From a virus, in the IMG/VR virus record IMGVR_UViG_3300030117_003472, positions 1-54,773 of that record: a stretch of DNA of 54,773 nucleotides, one strand, 5' to 3'. Position numbers and translations under genes: made by a program. Numbering within the stretch: position 1 is the first letter of the stretch; every line of letters begins with the position of its first letter. The notes under the pieces are model-generated. The model made no database searches and was not told the origin of the DNA. It saw only the letters and a list, made by a program, of their open reading frames with translations. Below, one piece after another: positions 8,138-16,755 of this stretch.

Positions 8138-10318
8138 TTATACAGTTCCTACAACTTCACTGAAGGAAACTCCAGTACGTGTAGCAACAAAGGTCAAACC
8201 GATAAAGTTAATTGACCTTGCTGGTTTGACATAAATGTCAGCAATGAATTCATTGCGGTCAATAACGTCAGGTGTGTTATTGGTTTCATCACAAACAAGT
8301 AAGAAGTCTGTGATACCTCTCTTAGCTTGTACATCCCTTAGGAATGGTTCAACGATATTTACGAAGTTGCTTCGTGTCCCTGCATCGTTGAGTTCAAAGA
8401 GTTGTGCTTGTGCAGCGTTCTCGATTGCTTGCTCAATAGTGATGAACAATCTACGAACGTTGATTCTGTCAAACGCACTCTCGTAAGATAATGCAGTCTT
8501 GTCTCCGAATAGGATGATTCCTGCACCTGGTTTGTTAGTTATTGGGTTGACTCTATTTGAATAGAGTTGATCCCTTGCATCTAAACTAGGATTGAATGCT
8601 AGTTTGATAGCAAAATTGAGTCCACCTCTTGCCTGACCAGCAGGAGAGAACCAAGGGAAGTTGTCCCTATCTGTTCTTACACATAATCCTGCAACATCGT
8701 TTGATGTAGGCATGTAGACAAACTTCTTATTGAATCTATCGTAAACATACTGGTAACCAGCATCGAAGATTGCATAAGAAGATGATGTGAGTGGTGAGAA
8801 GAACTCAAGTACATTTTGTAATTGATCCGCAGCACTCGCCACGTTGACCAGAGATGATCTACATGGTGATATGAATGTGATGCAGTCCTTTCTACCTTCA
8901 CATATCTGTATCAGTTTATTTGCTTTAGCTTGCTCTTCTTCTTTTGTTCTGTATGCACTACCTTGTAGTAAGAATCTGATGTCGCTATCTACTGGATCTG
9001 CAAACTTGTCGTATGCTGTGAGTAGATCACCTAGAGGTGCATTGAATACTCCAATACCAGTGTAGTCTAATCCTCCTCCTAGTTCGTAATTTACATTACC
9101 AACAGAGTTGAACTTGACGTTCTTAGCGTCTTGACCCCATGCTCCTGCACCAGATGTGACTGCTGTAGTTCCTGAACTGAATCCAGATGCTAGAGGTGCT
9201 GTTCCTCTAAACGCATCAGTTCCATTTACCAGTGATACACCAGCAAATAATAATCCAGAGTTTTCTGCAATGTAGTCTTTATAGTATATCGCTCTACCAC
9301 CAGACTGTTCGCAATCCTTTGCCTTAGAAAGGTTTGCATGCTTCTCCATGACAGAACCTATCTCACCAGTTACCGCACCGTTTGCGTCAACAACGACAAC
9401 ATGTAATGCATCGTTGGCACCGTCTCTTGTAGATACGTAATTGTTTGTTCTAGGTTTGTTTAGTACTGCTCTCCATGGTAGTGTAACTAAATCAGTTCCA
9501 CCATCAGCAACACTTGTTAGTATATTCTGTGTGCTGTACCAATCCTGAGTAGGATGAGTTGTACTTGATGATGCAACAGTACTACCACTAGAGTTCACAA
9601 AATTGAGTAGAGTTCCGTTCTTGAACTCAAACTGTGAGTTTTGTGTGTAAGACTGTAATGTTTCTGTACCGTCTATGACTGTACTTACAACTCTTACGTC
9701 CACGGTTGTTGCTGTCTTACCAGTAACAATACCTTTTAGTATTCCAGTTGCTGCTGTTACAGTACCAACACCGATTGTTTGACCAGTGAGGTGTTGTGTA
9801 ACTCCCATACCAACTGTAACTGAACCAATGTTACCACCAGTAAATGTTGGTGTTATTATTTGGTCAACAGCGTTATCTATTACTGCAACTCTTAGTTCGT
9901 TCGCCCAAGATCCGGGATTCTTGGATGACCAATACCAGTTTAGATCGTCCGCATTGTTGTTATAGTAATCTTCTTTGCCTTCTACCAATAAAATAGATGA
10001 AGATGCATATCCAACTGCTGCGTTAGCGTTGTTTAAGTCACCGCCTTTACAACGAACAACGTCCAACTTACCACCATAGGATAAGTAATTGGATGCTGCC
10101 ATGAAAGTCTCATAATGAAAATCGGTTGTACCAACACCTGGTAAACCGAAGACATCTACAAGCTCCTTCTCGTTGTTGATCCTAGTAATTTCGTTTACCG
10201 GTCCTTTTCTAAAAGGTCCAACAAAACCACCGACAACGTTGATACTAAAATCTACGCCACCACGAGTTAGGTCGACTTCTCTTATCGAAATTCCCGGAGA
10301 TGCTAATCGAAGTGCCAT
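8138..10318 (-). CDS. gp18: Contractile tail sheath protein gp18
   Basis: The sheath subunit that contracts on infection. The family N-terminus is clear: MALRLASPGISIREVDLTRG followed by VVGGFVGPFRKGPVNE. The C-terminal third has the ring-forming region with NFPWFSPAGQARGGLN, GIILFGDKTAL, the NVRRLFITIEQAIENA segment and the terminal VTFV-type strand. I moved the start 24 nt inside the longest frame, because the ATG at 10318 has GGAGAAAG upstream while the longer version would begin before the ribosome site. The resulting protein has 726 residues (T4 659). The extra length lies in a Gly/Thr/Val-rich outer domain near residues 160-330. Confidence 0.96.
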   Translation of the reverse strand: MALRLASPGISIREVDLTRGGVDFSINVVGGFVGPFRKGPVNEITRINNEKELVDVFGLPGVGTTDFHYETFMAASNYLSYGGKLDVVRCKGGDLNNANAAVGYASSSILLVEGKEDYYNNNADDLNWYWSSKNPGSWANELRVAVIDNAVDQIITPTFTGGNIGSVTVGMGVTQHLTGQTIGVGTVTAATGILKGIVTGKTATTVDVRVVSTVIDGTETLQSYTQNSQFEFKNGTLLNFVNSSGSTVASSSTTHPTQDWYSTQNILTSVADGGTDLVTLPWRAVLNKPRTNNYVSTRDGANDALHVVVVDANGAVTGEIGSVMEKHANLSKAKDCEQSGGRAIYYKDYIAENSGLLFAGVSLVNGTDAFRGTAPLASGFSSGTTAVTSGAGAWGQDAKNVKFNSVGNVNYELGGGLDYTGIGVFNAPLGDLLTAYDKFADPVDSDIRFLLQGSAYRTKEEEQAKANKLIQICEGRKDCITFISPCRSSLVNVASAADQLQNVLEFFSPLTSSSYAIFDAGYQYVYDRFNKKFVYMPTSNDVAGLCVRTDRDNFPWFSPAGQARGGLNFAIKLAFNPSLDARDQLYSNRVNPITNKPGAGIILFGDKTALSYESAFDRINVRRLFITIEQAIENAAQAQLFELNDAGTRSNFVNIVEPFLRDVQAKRGITDFLLVCDETNNTPDVIDRNEFIADIYVKPARSINFIGLTFVATRTGVSFSEVVGTV

Positions 10319-10352
10319 TCTAACTTCTTTCTCCACATACAATGACTACTGA

Positions 10353-10360
10353 TATTTATG
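10353..10360 (-). promoter_or_regulatory. Late promoter CATAAATA before gp18
   Basis: Close variant of the T4 late promoter in the gap between gp17 and gp18, 35 nt before the chosen gp18 start. Its position is one reason to reject the longer gp18 start at 10342. Confidence 0.65.
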
Positions 10361-10374
10361 AAAATGCGTCCTTA

Positions 10375-12033
10375 CTAGCGATATTCCCACATATAGGCAC
10401 GATCCCCGTACTCATCTGTCTTCCAAACTGTCCCATCTGACTCTACAGTTTCTCCTCCCATTTCATCAAAACCATCACATATAAAACCAAAGGGTGCCAT
10501 GTCTTGTTCTATTGCGTTTTTCTGCTCATCGTATATTCGTTTTCTTACGTCAGAATCAGTCATCTCTTTAAAATAATCCTGTGCAACCAACCACGCAAAG
10601 ATAACCAAACACATTGCTAGATCATCATTACAACCCTCTTCTGCCTCAAATGACTGTCTTTTTTGTATGAAGGTAGTCAACTCACTTATAATATTATAAT
10701 CACAGAATGTAAGTTTATCTTCTTCTATCAGTGTCTTCAGGTTAGAACAACCTAACTTCTTAGTTACCTGACTCATCTTGACACCCAACTGTGTCTTCAC
10801 ACCAGAGAATCCTGATCCAACTATCTGTCCTGCACGTCCCCTCATAGCAACCATGAGCAAATTCTCATATTCAAGATCATAGAATAGTATAGATGCTACT
10901 TGATCACCAATATCATTTACCTCACATAGGATATACGCATTGTTATATCCCTTCGCCACATCTGCAATTACAGAAGGGAAAAGCATAGGTTTGATTTCAT
11001 TGTCTCTATATGTGGCAACCACCTTGTATGGGAACTCTGTAATATCAGCAACTATAAAAGCACTATAGTCTTTACCAACTCCTCTTGCTACGTCAACTGT
11101 TACAATATAATCTCTTTTTGGATATGGTCTCTCATATACAAGTAGTTTACCATTCTGCTCTATTGGTTGTTCGTATACCAATGCTTTGAGTTTCGCTGCA
11201 TTTATAAGAGTGTCAACAGATCCTAAGAACTCACACTCAAACTCAATAGCAAACTGTTGCTTACTGGTATTCTTTATAGTTTGTTCTTTCCATTTCTTAT
11301 CTCTACCTGGCACCTCAGACCAGTGCACCTCTGTTGCAACATACTCGTTCTGCCCACGCTCTGCATCATGCCACATTCGATAGAAGTGATTCATACCATG
11401 TGGAGTGGATACTATTATAACCTTCGTAGATTTACCAGAAGATATAGTAGGATACACAGACGCAAAGAAGTCATCTGCCAGATGGTTTTGAACGAAAGCA
11501 AATTCGTCCAAGAATATAATGTTGAATGACATACCTCGAACAGCAGATGCAGATGTAGATGCTGCAATGATCTTAGAACCATTTTCCAGTTCCATAGATC
11601 CTTTGTTCCAAGCGATGATACCCTGCTGCATCCACTTAGGTAGGTTCTCATATGCTAGTTGTAATCTACCAAGCAAGTCTCTTGCAGTTGCTGCTTTGTT
11701 AGCGAGAATACCAATGTTTACCTGATCATTGAAGATCGCATAGTGCAGTAGATATGAAACCACAGTCGTAGACTTACCAGTCTGACGTGGCATCTTACAT
11801 ATATTAAAACGGTTCTTATGGAATCTACTTAGTAATTTTCTTTGAAACTTGTACATAGTAAATGGTACAAGTCCCTCGTCAACGTTGACGATTTGAATGT
11901 ATTTCTCTGTAAAATATATTGGATCATCCTTACATCGAATAAATTCAACAATTTGTTCTTCAGTAAATTGCTGCTTGGTATTCGCTTTTTTTAGATTAGG
12001 ATTACCAAGATATATGTCACTTGCTTGTGGCAT
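10375..12033 (-). CDS. gp17: Terminase large subunit gp17
   Basis: The packaging motor: an N-terminal ATPase and a C-terminal RNase H-fold nuclease that cuts concatemeric DNA. The 552 residues contain Walker A PRQTGKST (82-89), Walker B IIFLDEF (172-178) with the catalytic Glu next to Asp, and the coupling motif VSTPHG (208-213). The nuclease domain shows TVDVARGVGKDYS with Asp314 as a likely metal ligand, CEVNDIGDQV and a later NDDLAM motif. All key residues are present, so the enzyme should be active. T4 gp17 has 610 residues. The start shares TGATG with the end of the 249-residue gene. Confidence 0.97.
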   Translation of the reverse strand: MPQASDIYLGNPNLKKANTKQQFTEEQIVEFIRCKDDPIYFTEKYIQIVNVDEGLVPFTMYKFQRKLLSRFHKNRFNICKMPRQTGKSTTVVSYLLHYAIFNDQVNIGILANKAATARDLLGRLQLAYENLPKWMQQGIIAWNKGSMELENGSKIIAASTSASAVRGMSFNIIFLDEFAFVQNHLADDFFASVYPTISSGKSTKVIIVSTPHGMNHFYRMWHDAERGQNEYVATEVHWSEVPGRDKKWKEQTIKNTSKQQFAIEFECEFLGSVDTLINAAKLKALVYEQPIEQNGKLLVYERPYPKRDYIVTVDVARGVGKDYSAFIVADITEFPYKVVATYRDNEIKPMLFPSVIADVAKGYNNAYILCEVNDIGDQVASILFYDLEYENLLMVAMRGRAGQIVGSGFSGVKTQLGVKMSQVTKKLGCSNLKTLIEEDKLTFCDYNIISELTTFIQKRQSFEAEEGCNDDLAMCLVIFAWLVAQDYFKEMTDSDVRKRIYDEQKNAIEQDMAPFGFICDGFDEMGGETVESDGTVWKTDEYGDRAYMWEYR

Positions 12034-12782
12034 CAGTCTATCATATGATCAGTAGTTCTTTGTATGTATGACTCCCATCCTTTGTCTTTAGGATCAAACG
12101 CTTTAGATGCACCACCTACAGCTTGTACAACTTTACCCGCAATTTGTGCAGTTTTTACTGCTGCCTTGACATAAGGACCTGCTTTCTTCAACATTTTACC
12201 TATACCTTTTCCTTTAGGTTTGGCAGCTGGTTTGTTAGTTTTTGGTTTGCCAGGTTCTGCCTTGTTAGTATTGCTCTTCTCTATTGCTCCATTTTTGGAC
12301 TTGACTATCTCACCCTTATCCTTTACTGTATCTGCTTTTACATCTACAGTCTGATCCTTTGCTTCAGGTTCTGGTTTTGATTTTGGTTCTGGTTTTGATT
12401 TTGTTATTTCGCTAGACTTAGGTTCTGCCTTTACTATTTCACTATTTGATGCTGGTGTTATAGAGGAATTTTGAGATTTTACAATAGGACCACCCTTCTT
12501 ACGTGGTCTTCCACCACCCTTTTTTGTTTCTACATTATTCTTGTCAGCATCATACTTTTCTTTATTGAATGACCCATCATCATTTTTATACTTAGGATTC
12601 TTTATATTTCTTCTGACTTGCTCATCAAGATTTTCATAATCAAAACTCATAGTCAGAGTATCTCTCATCTTTTTGAAAGTATCTGTAGTCATTCCTCCAC
12701 TTTTTTTCCCGCCACCAGAAGACTTTAATCCTTTTGGAAGACCAAATTTGTTTCTATCACTTTTTACGTAGGTGTCGCCCAT
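12033..12782 (-). CDS. Lys/Pro-rich hypothetical protein between terminase subunits
   Basis: I do not recognise this 249-residue protein. Residues 1-75 contain MGDTYVKSDRNKFGLP and a charged helical part (MRDTLTMSFDYENLDEQVRRN). Residues about 85-185 are low complexity, rich in Lys, Pro, Glu and Ser with repeated KSKPEPKSKPEP-like runs, hence probably disordered and strongly basic. The last 60 residues form a small helical domain (GKMLKKAGPYVKAAVKTAQ, then GWESYIQRTTDHM). The gene sits between gp16 and gp17 and its stop overlaps the gp17 start, so it is made with the packaging machinery. DNA or terminase binding is conceivable but unproven. A CATAAATA box precedes it. Confidence 0.65.
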   Translation of the reverse strand: MGDTYVKSDRNKFGLPKGLKSSGGGKKSGGMTTDTFKKMRDTLTMSFDYENLDEQVRRNIKNPKYKNDDGSFNKEKYDADKNNVETKKGGGRPRKKGGPIVKSQNSSITPASNSEIVKAEPKSSEITKSKPEPKSKPEPEAKDQTVDVKADTVKDKGEIVKSKNGAIEKSNTNKAEPGKPKTNKPAAKPKGKGIGKMLKKAGPYVKAAVKTAQIAGKVVQAVGGASKAFDPKDKGWESYIQRTTDHMID

Positions 12783-12803
12783 AGCACTCTCTATCTTCTT
12801 TCT

Positions 12804-12811
12804 TATTTATG
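12804..12811 (-). promoter_or_regulatory. Late promoter CATAAATA at the gp16 stop
   Basis: Minus-strand late box overlapping the gp16 stop codon (12807-12809), 22 nt before the start of the 249-residue gene. It would drive that gene and gp17 separately from gp16. Confidence 0.65.
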
Positions 12812-13295
12812 GAGTCCTATCTATATCTAAAGAACTTAGATCTACACTAGGAGGTTTAGTTTTTGGTACAGGTGCACCCGCTAATCCTTTCTTAATCATT
12901 TTTTGTAGGTCAGCAGTGCTACCAACAAACAAAGAGTTGTTTGTGACTTGTGTGGGTTTATCTTCCTTCTCCAAGTCCTTCATCTTTCTTTGTAGGTCTA
13001 TAATCTTATCAGTTACATCTCCTACTGCTTTGACAAGTTGTCCTGCAACTTCATATGCACGTGGATGTTGAGTATCTTGACACACATCAAGGATACCATT
13101 CATTGCTTCTTGTCCCTTCTCTACAATATTGTATAACTGTGCACGAGAATATTCAAAGTCATCTCTAGGTGTATTATCAACCTTCTGTACCTTCTTAGAT
13201 TGTTTGACTACATCAGTTGCTTTGACTTCTAATGCTTCATCTATAGGACTAAATGTGGTTGTTTGTTTATCTAAAGGATCATAATCTTTTGTCAT
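12807..13295 (-). CDS. gp16: Terminase small subunit gp16
   Basis: Recognises phage DNA and regulates gp17. The 162-residue product matches T4 gp16 (164) in length and layout. An N-terminal flexible region is followed by two central helices (SRAQLYNIVEKGQEAMNGIL and HPRAYEVAGQLVKAVGDVTD, quoted separately). The C-terminal NNSLFVGSTADLQKMIKK corresponds to QNATVFMGSPTELMDEI of T4. The AYEVAGQL segment also resembles AHMEVFATLMGQ-type small-terminase helices. The gene starts on an ATGA overlap with the gp15 stop. Confidence 0.88.
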   Translation of the reverse strand: MTKDYDPLDKQTTTFSPIDEALEVKATDVVKQSKKVQKVDNTPRDDFEYSRAQLYNIVEKGQEAMNGILDVCQDTQHPRAYEVAGQLVKAVGDVTDKIIDLQRKMKDLEKEDKPTQVTNNSLFVGSTADLQKMIKKGLAGAPVPKTKPPSVDLSSLDIDRTP

Positions 13296-14338
13296 GCGTC
13301 ATTACCTAATGCGGGACTATACTCTCGACCATCAGCGTCGAAGAATGATCTAGTCTCACTGAACCCGAAGGTGTCACCCATCTCAATAAGGTCAGAATCG
13401 ACTGCGTTAACAAGATTTATAATATCACCTTTTATATGTTCTGTAATCTTAGAACCAAACTGACCACGAGCAACCACTAAGTTGTTCAAATCTTTCTCCT
13501 TGATACGCATAACTTCATTACCAATTTCTATGAAACCACCAGTAGAGAATGATACACCAGATGTAACTTTGATAAGAGTTTTCTTCGTATCTATAGACTC
13601 TGTAAGTTTGTCAGTTTCATCATCGTTATAATCTTTAGTTGCTTGAGGTGTGACAACGTATCTTTGTTCTCTTGGTGCTCGTATAGCAGTAGAGTAATCG
13701 ATTTGAACCTTCTTGATAATACCGTTCTCGTCTGTTGGAACCTCTTGATAGAAATATGTTTTAGAAACAAAGTCAAGATCATATTGTATAAACCTACGAG
13801 TAGAGTAGTCACCCTCATACTCATCAGTAAATGTAGTAGACATCAAAGTAAATGGTATATCTCTTTTCTCCTCCACACCTTCCAGCATGTTGATTGTTAC
13901 GTTATATGATGGTTGGAAGAATGGTAATATCTGTTCTATAATTTGCAGAGCATCATCTTGTTGTTTGGTAGCAAAACTAAGTCTAAATCCAATATCATAT
14001 GGCACTGGTAAGAACATCTTTTTGATTTTTATCTTGTCATTAGGAGACTTCATAGTAAATTTTTGCACAGGAGATGCCTTTCTTGTAGGATCATAAGTGT
14101 AAGAAGTCAACTCAAATGATAGTCTTGGTAGTGTGATTGCTACGTTATCATCAAAATTTGATTGTTGTTCTATCCTCGCAAGAAACCTTTGTATAGGACC
14201 ATATGCTATGGGCACCTTAATCTGACTTATAGACTTACCATCACTCGCAAACTTTTTGATCTTTATATTATTAAATAAAGTTCCAAAAGCAATTACGGTC
14301 TTTCTAACTGTCTCGTTGTAAAAATAATTGCCTATCAT
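13292..14338 (-). CDS. gp15: Tail sheath terminator gp15, with a C-terminal extra module
   Basis: gp15 caps the tail tube and sheath and joins the tail to the neck. Residues 1-220 align with T4 gp15: NYFYNETVRKTVIAFGTLFNNI against GYFYNSSFRRYATLMGDLFSNI (quoted in part), then TLPRLSFEL, IIEQILPFFQPSYNVTIN and FTLMSTTFTDE. The protein is longer than T4 gp15 (272). Residues about 250-310 form an added beta module (LIKVTSG, FIEIGNEVMRI, LVVARGQFGS, HIKGDIINLV) that recurs in other virion proteins of this genome. TAATG and ATGA overlaps tie it to gp14 and gp16. Confidence 0.92.
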   Translation of the reverse strand: MIGNYFYNETVRKTVIAFGTLFNNIKIKKFASDGKSISQIKVPIAYGPIQRFLARIEQQSNFDDNVAITLPRLSFELTSYTYDPTRKASPVQKFTMKSPNDKIKIKKMFLPVPYDIGFRLSFATKQQDDALQIIEQILPFFQPSYNVTINMLEGVEEKRDIPFTLMSTTFTDEYEGDYSTRRFIQYDLDFVSKTYFYQEVPTDENGIIKKVQIDYSTAIRAPREQRYVVTPQATKDYNDDETDKLTESIDTKKTLIKVTSGVSFSTGGFIEIGNEVMRIKEKDLNNLVVARGQFGSKITEHIKGDIINLVNAVDSDLIEMGDTFGFSETRSFFDADGREYSPALGNDA

Positions 14339-15711
14339 TATACTTCACCAAATGGGTTCTTCTCTGTAAAGTTTAGGATGTCGTCTGCTTCAACTTGGAT
14401 GTCATCACCACTGTTGTATGCATCATTATCATCGTAATTAATACTATGTAGTCTGTATGCAGAACCTTCATTGTCAACAATAAGTTCGCCAACATTGAAG
14501 TCACCAGCAAGATTCCTTGCAGTAAGAGTGAGAGAAGGAGCATGCCATGATGTAACAAATGCAGTTGTAAGTGAGGACTGACCAGTAATAATTTCACCAA
14601 AGGAGAATGTGCCAACACCTATAGTTCCAGCAGCAGAAACAGTTATATCTGGAACAGTTGCATAACCTGAACCAGCGTTTGTAATACGCACAGCACCAAT
14701 TCCACCAGTATCATTCAATACAGCAACAGCAGTTGCAGTTGTACCTGCACCAGGTGGACTGTCAAACGTAAGTGTTGGAGGAACAGTATACTTAGTACCA
14801 ACATTGGTTATGGTAACAACACCCACAGAACCAGTCGTAGATATGGCAACTCTTGCGGATGCTCCACTACCTTTACCATCATCAGGTAAGAACTGAATTG
14901 TGGGTGGTGATGTGTATCCAGCACCAGGATTTGTTATGAATACATCTTGTACCCTTCTACTGTCAGTGAGTCCTATAGCAGTTGAAATAGCAATAGCAGT
15001 TGCAGTGATACCAGTAGATACTACAGGAGCACTGATCCTGATACGTGGATCAGCAGTATAGTTTGTGCCTCCGTTTAGGAGGTCGATCCTGCCAATACCT
15101 CCATTCACAACTGTTGTTATCATGCTCGCAGTGCTACCTACAGCAACTAACTTCAATGTTGCGTCATATCCAGCAGTTGCCATGTCATCATCTATTGCAG
15201 CAATACCAGTGTCGATAACCTCGTCTTGGTACTCGAATGGTTCACAGGTAAGTGTGTATGTGTAGTTCTTACGTAACTGATAGAATTGACTAACATCATC
15301 TACATATTTTATTTCTAGTAGTAAGTCTCTGTATGGGAAGTATAGTAAGTCACCTTCATTAGGACGGTCAGTTGGATTTGCTAAACCTGTCTGCACCAAA
15401 GGTAATACTACATTCTTATATCTCTCCTGAGATATCACAATCTTCATTTCAGCAGTAGATCTCACACCAAATTTTGTTAGTAAATTATATCCAGAATCGA
15501 ACCCTTCATATGACTCAATGTAACCCTCAATAGGAATTGATTGGTCAAAAGTAGAACTAGAGACCTCTCTCATTATAGTTTTTACATTCACAAAGTTTCT
15601 TGGCATGTAAACAAACTCGACCCCATACATTCGGATCTGTTCATTTATCAAGTCCTGAACAAGATTTTGCTCAGACGGAGTACCTTGCTGAAAGAAGGGA
15701 TTGAGTGCCAT
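14338..15711 (-). CDS. gp14: Neck protein gp14, with inserted beta-repeat domain
   Basis: With gp13, gp14 forms the neck that seals the filled head. Residues 1-165 and the C-terminal 35 residues are gp14-like: NPFFQQGTPSEQNLVQDLI, MYGVEFVYMPR, YRDLLLEIKYVDDVSQFYQ and the ending NFTEKNPFGEV. T4 gp14 has 256 residues; the excess lies between about 195 and 425. It contains four repeats of a VxITNxGxGYTxPPTIxF pattern (residues about 205-360) plus a GEIITG...FNVGELI module. The added domain is probably displayed outward from the collar. The start overlaps the stop of the 57-residue gene as TAATG. Confidence 0.93.
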   Translation of the reverse strand: MALNPFFQQGTPSEQNLVQDLINEQIRMYGVEFVYMPRNFVNVKTIMREVSSSTFDQSIPIEGYIESYEGFDSGYNLLTKFGVRSTAEMKIVISQERYKNVVLPLVQTGLANPTDRPNEGDLLYFPYRDLLLEIKYVDDVSQFYQLRKNYTYTLTCEPFEYQDEVIDTGIAAIDDDMATAGYDATLKLVAVGSTASMITTVVNGGIGRIDLLNGGTNYTADPRIRISAPVVSTGITATAIAISTAIGLTDSRRVQDVFITNPGAGYTSPPTIQFLPDDGKGSGASARVAISTTGSVGVVTITNVGTKYTVPPTLTFDSPPGAGTTATAVAVLNDTGGIGAVRITNAGSGYATVPDITVSAAGTIGVGTFSFGEIITGQSSLTTAFVTSWHAPSLTLTARNLAGDFNVGELIVDNEGSAYRLHSINYDDNDAYNSGDDIQVEADDILNFTEKNPFGEV

Positions 15712-15884
15712 TAGTAATCAATTTGTTTTAGAAAAGTATTGAACCTTTTATCTCGTTCTTTACCACGGGAGGATCGTTTGATTATGTTCAAACTTTTATC
15801 AATCTCACCTGGTGTCAAGTTTTTCATACCGTCTATGGTTTTGACGATTCCTGCTTCTGATGCAAATTGTTTGAATGTTTTCAT
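15711..15884 (-). CDS. Small basic protein between gp13 and gp14
   Basis: A 57-residue ORF on the minus strand with TAATG junctions at both ends, to gp13 and to gp14. It begins MKTFKQFASEAG, continues with an amphipathic helix (LTPGEIDKSLNIIKRSSRG) and ends in a Lys/Arg-rich tail (KERDKRFNTFLKQIDY). The MKTxxQF opening recurs in the small gene at 25.0-25.2 kb. Function unknown. The tight junctions and absence of any other use of this 170-nt stretch support a real gene. Confidence 0.7.
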   Translation of the reverse strand: MKTFKQFASEAGIVKTIDGMKNLTPGEIDKSLNIIKRSSRGKERDKRFNTFLKQIDY

Positions 15885-16729
15885 TATCCTATTAGATCAA
15901 GGGGTGGTAATTCATATTCAGTTGCCATTTTACTCTCTAGATTCTCAATCTCACCTAGAGCATCTTCGTATATCTGTCTACCATTTAGTTCTACACCGCC
16001 AGGTAATTTTACACCCGCAAACTTAATGAGATTCTGACCCCATTGTTTTTTCAATAGTGCAGTGAAGTATCTTTTCAAGAATGGATCATTATAAACTTTT
16101 GGATAGTCATTAGGATTCAATACACGATAGCATCTTATAATAAGATAATCATTTGGTTGCATACTGGAGAAGTCAACATCAAGATATAATCTGTTCTGAC
16201 GTCTGTTGAATCTTATCTGCTTCTCTGGATGTAATATATGATCCAAATCTTCCAAATATCTTTTTGTCATTGTGTATCCCATCAGTTCCATGGAACTAAA
16301 GAAGTACACGTCATTCAACATCAACTGGTAATTGATATTGAACATGTTTGTGCTGATGAGTCTATTATCTAATTTGAATACTCTTTCTATACCTATTACT
16401 GCGTCAGGAATTTGAATAAAGTTTTGGTTCTCTTCAAAAGAAAAAACAGTTGTGCCAATACCTGTGATATTAGCAGAAGCTGTAGTAGTTGTAATGCCAG
16501 TTGCGACATCATCTTTCCTCGCTTTTATTGCATCCAAAAAGTTAGTTGTTATCTTATGCTTTAGATACATCAACTCAACACCATCCATGTGACGGTTTTG
16601 ATATATTTGGATAGCATCATCCATCAAGTCTTCGACTTGTTCATCAGCAACATTAACTTCAAGTACAGGTGCACCCAACTGCCTCTTCGCATACTTTACT
16701 AATTCTTCTCTAGTTGCAGGGTTAGCCAT
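15884..16729 (-). CDS. gp13: Neck protein gp13
   Basis: Head-completion protein that joins the portal after packaging. The 281 residues (T4 309) show the family start ATREELVKYAKRQLGAPVLEVNVADEQVEDLMDDAIQ (quoted here only as landmark blocks REELVKYAKRQLG and QVEDLMDDAI). Later blocks are IGIERVFKLD (about 115-125), HPEKQIRFNRRQNRLYLDVD near residue 180 and a C-terminal LKRYFTALLKKQWGQNL helix. A CATAAATA late box precedes it. It heads a tightly overlapping run gp13, 57-residue gene, gp14, gp15, gp16. Confidence 0.94.
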   Translation of the reverse strand: MANPATREELVKYAKRQLGAPVLEVNVADEQVEDLMDDAIQIYQNRHMDGVELMYLKHKITTNFLDAIKARKDDVATGITTTTASANITGIGTTVFSFEENQNFIQIPDAVIGIERVFKLDNRLISTNMFNINYQLMLNDVYFFSSMELMGYTMTKRYLEDLDHILHPEKQIRFNRRQNRLYLDVDFSSMQPNDYLIIRCYRVLNPNDYPKVYNDPFLKRYFTALLKKQWGQNLIKFAGVKLPGGVELNGRQIYEDALGEIENLESKMATEYELPPLDLIG

Positions 16730-16747
16730 TTATGATATACTTTCCTG

Positions 16748-16755
16748 TATTTATG
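16748..16755 (-). promoter_or_regulatory. Late promoter CATAAATA before gp13
   Basis: Minus-strand late box overlapping the stop codon of the fibre-like gene (16751-16753) and 19 nt before the gp13 start. It would drive the neck and terminase operon. Confidence 0.65.

Noticed and set aside
10319-10342. Longer start of gp18
   Set aside because: The added eight residues include the ribosome-binding site of the family-conserved MALRLASPG start.
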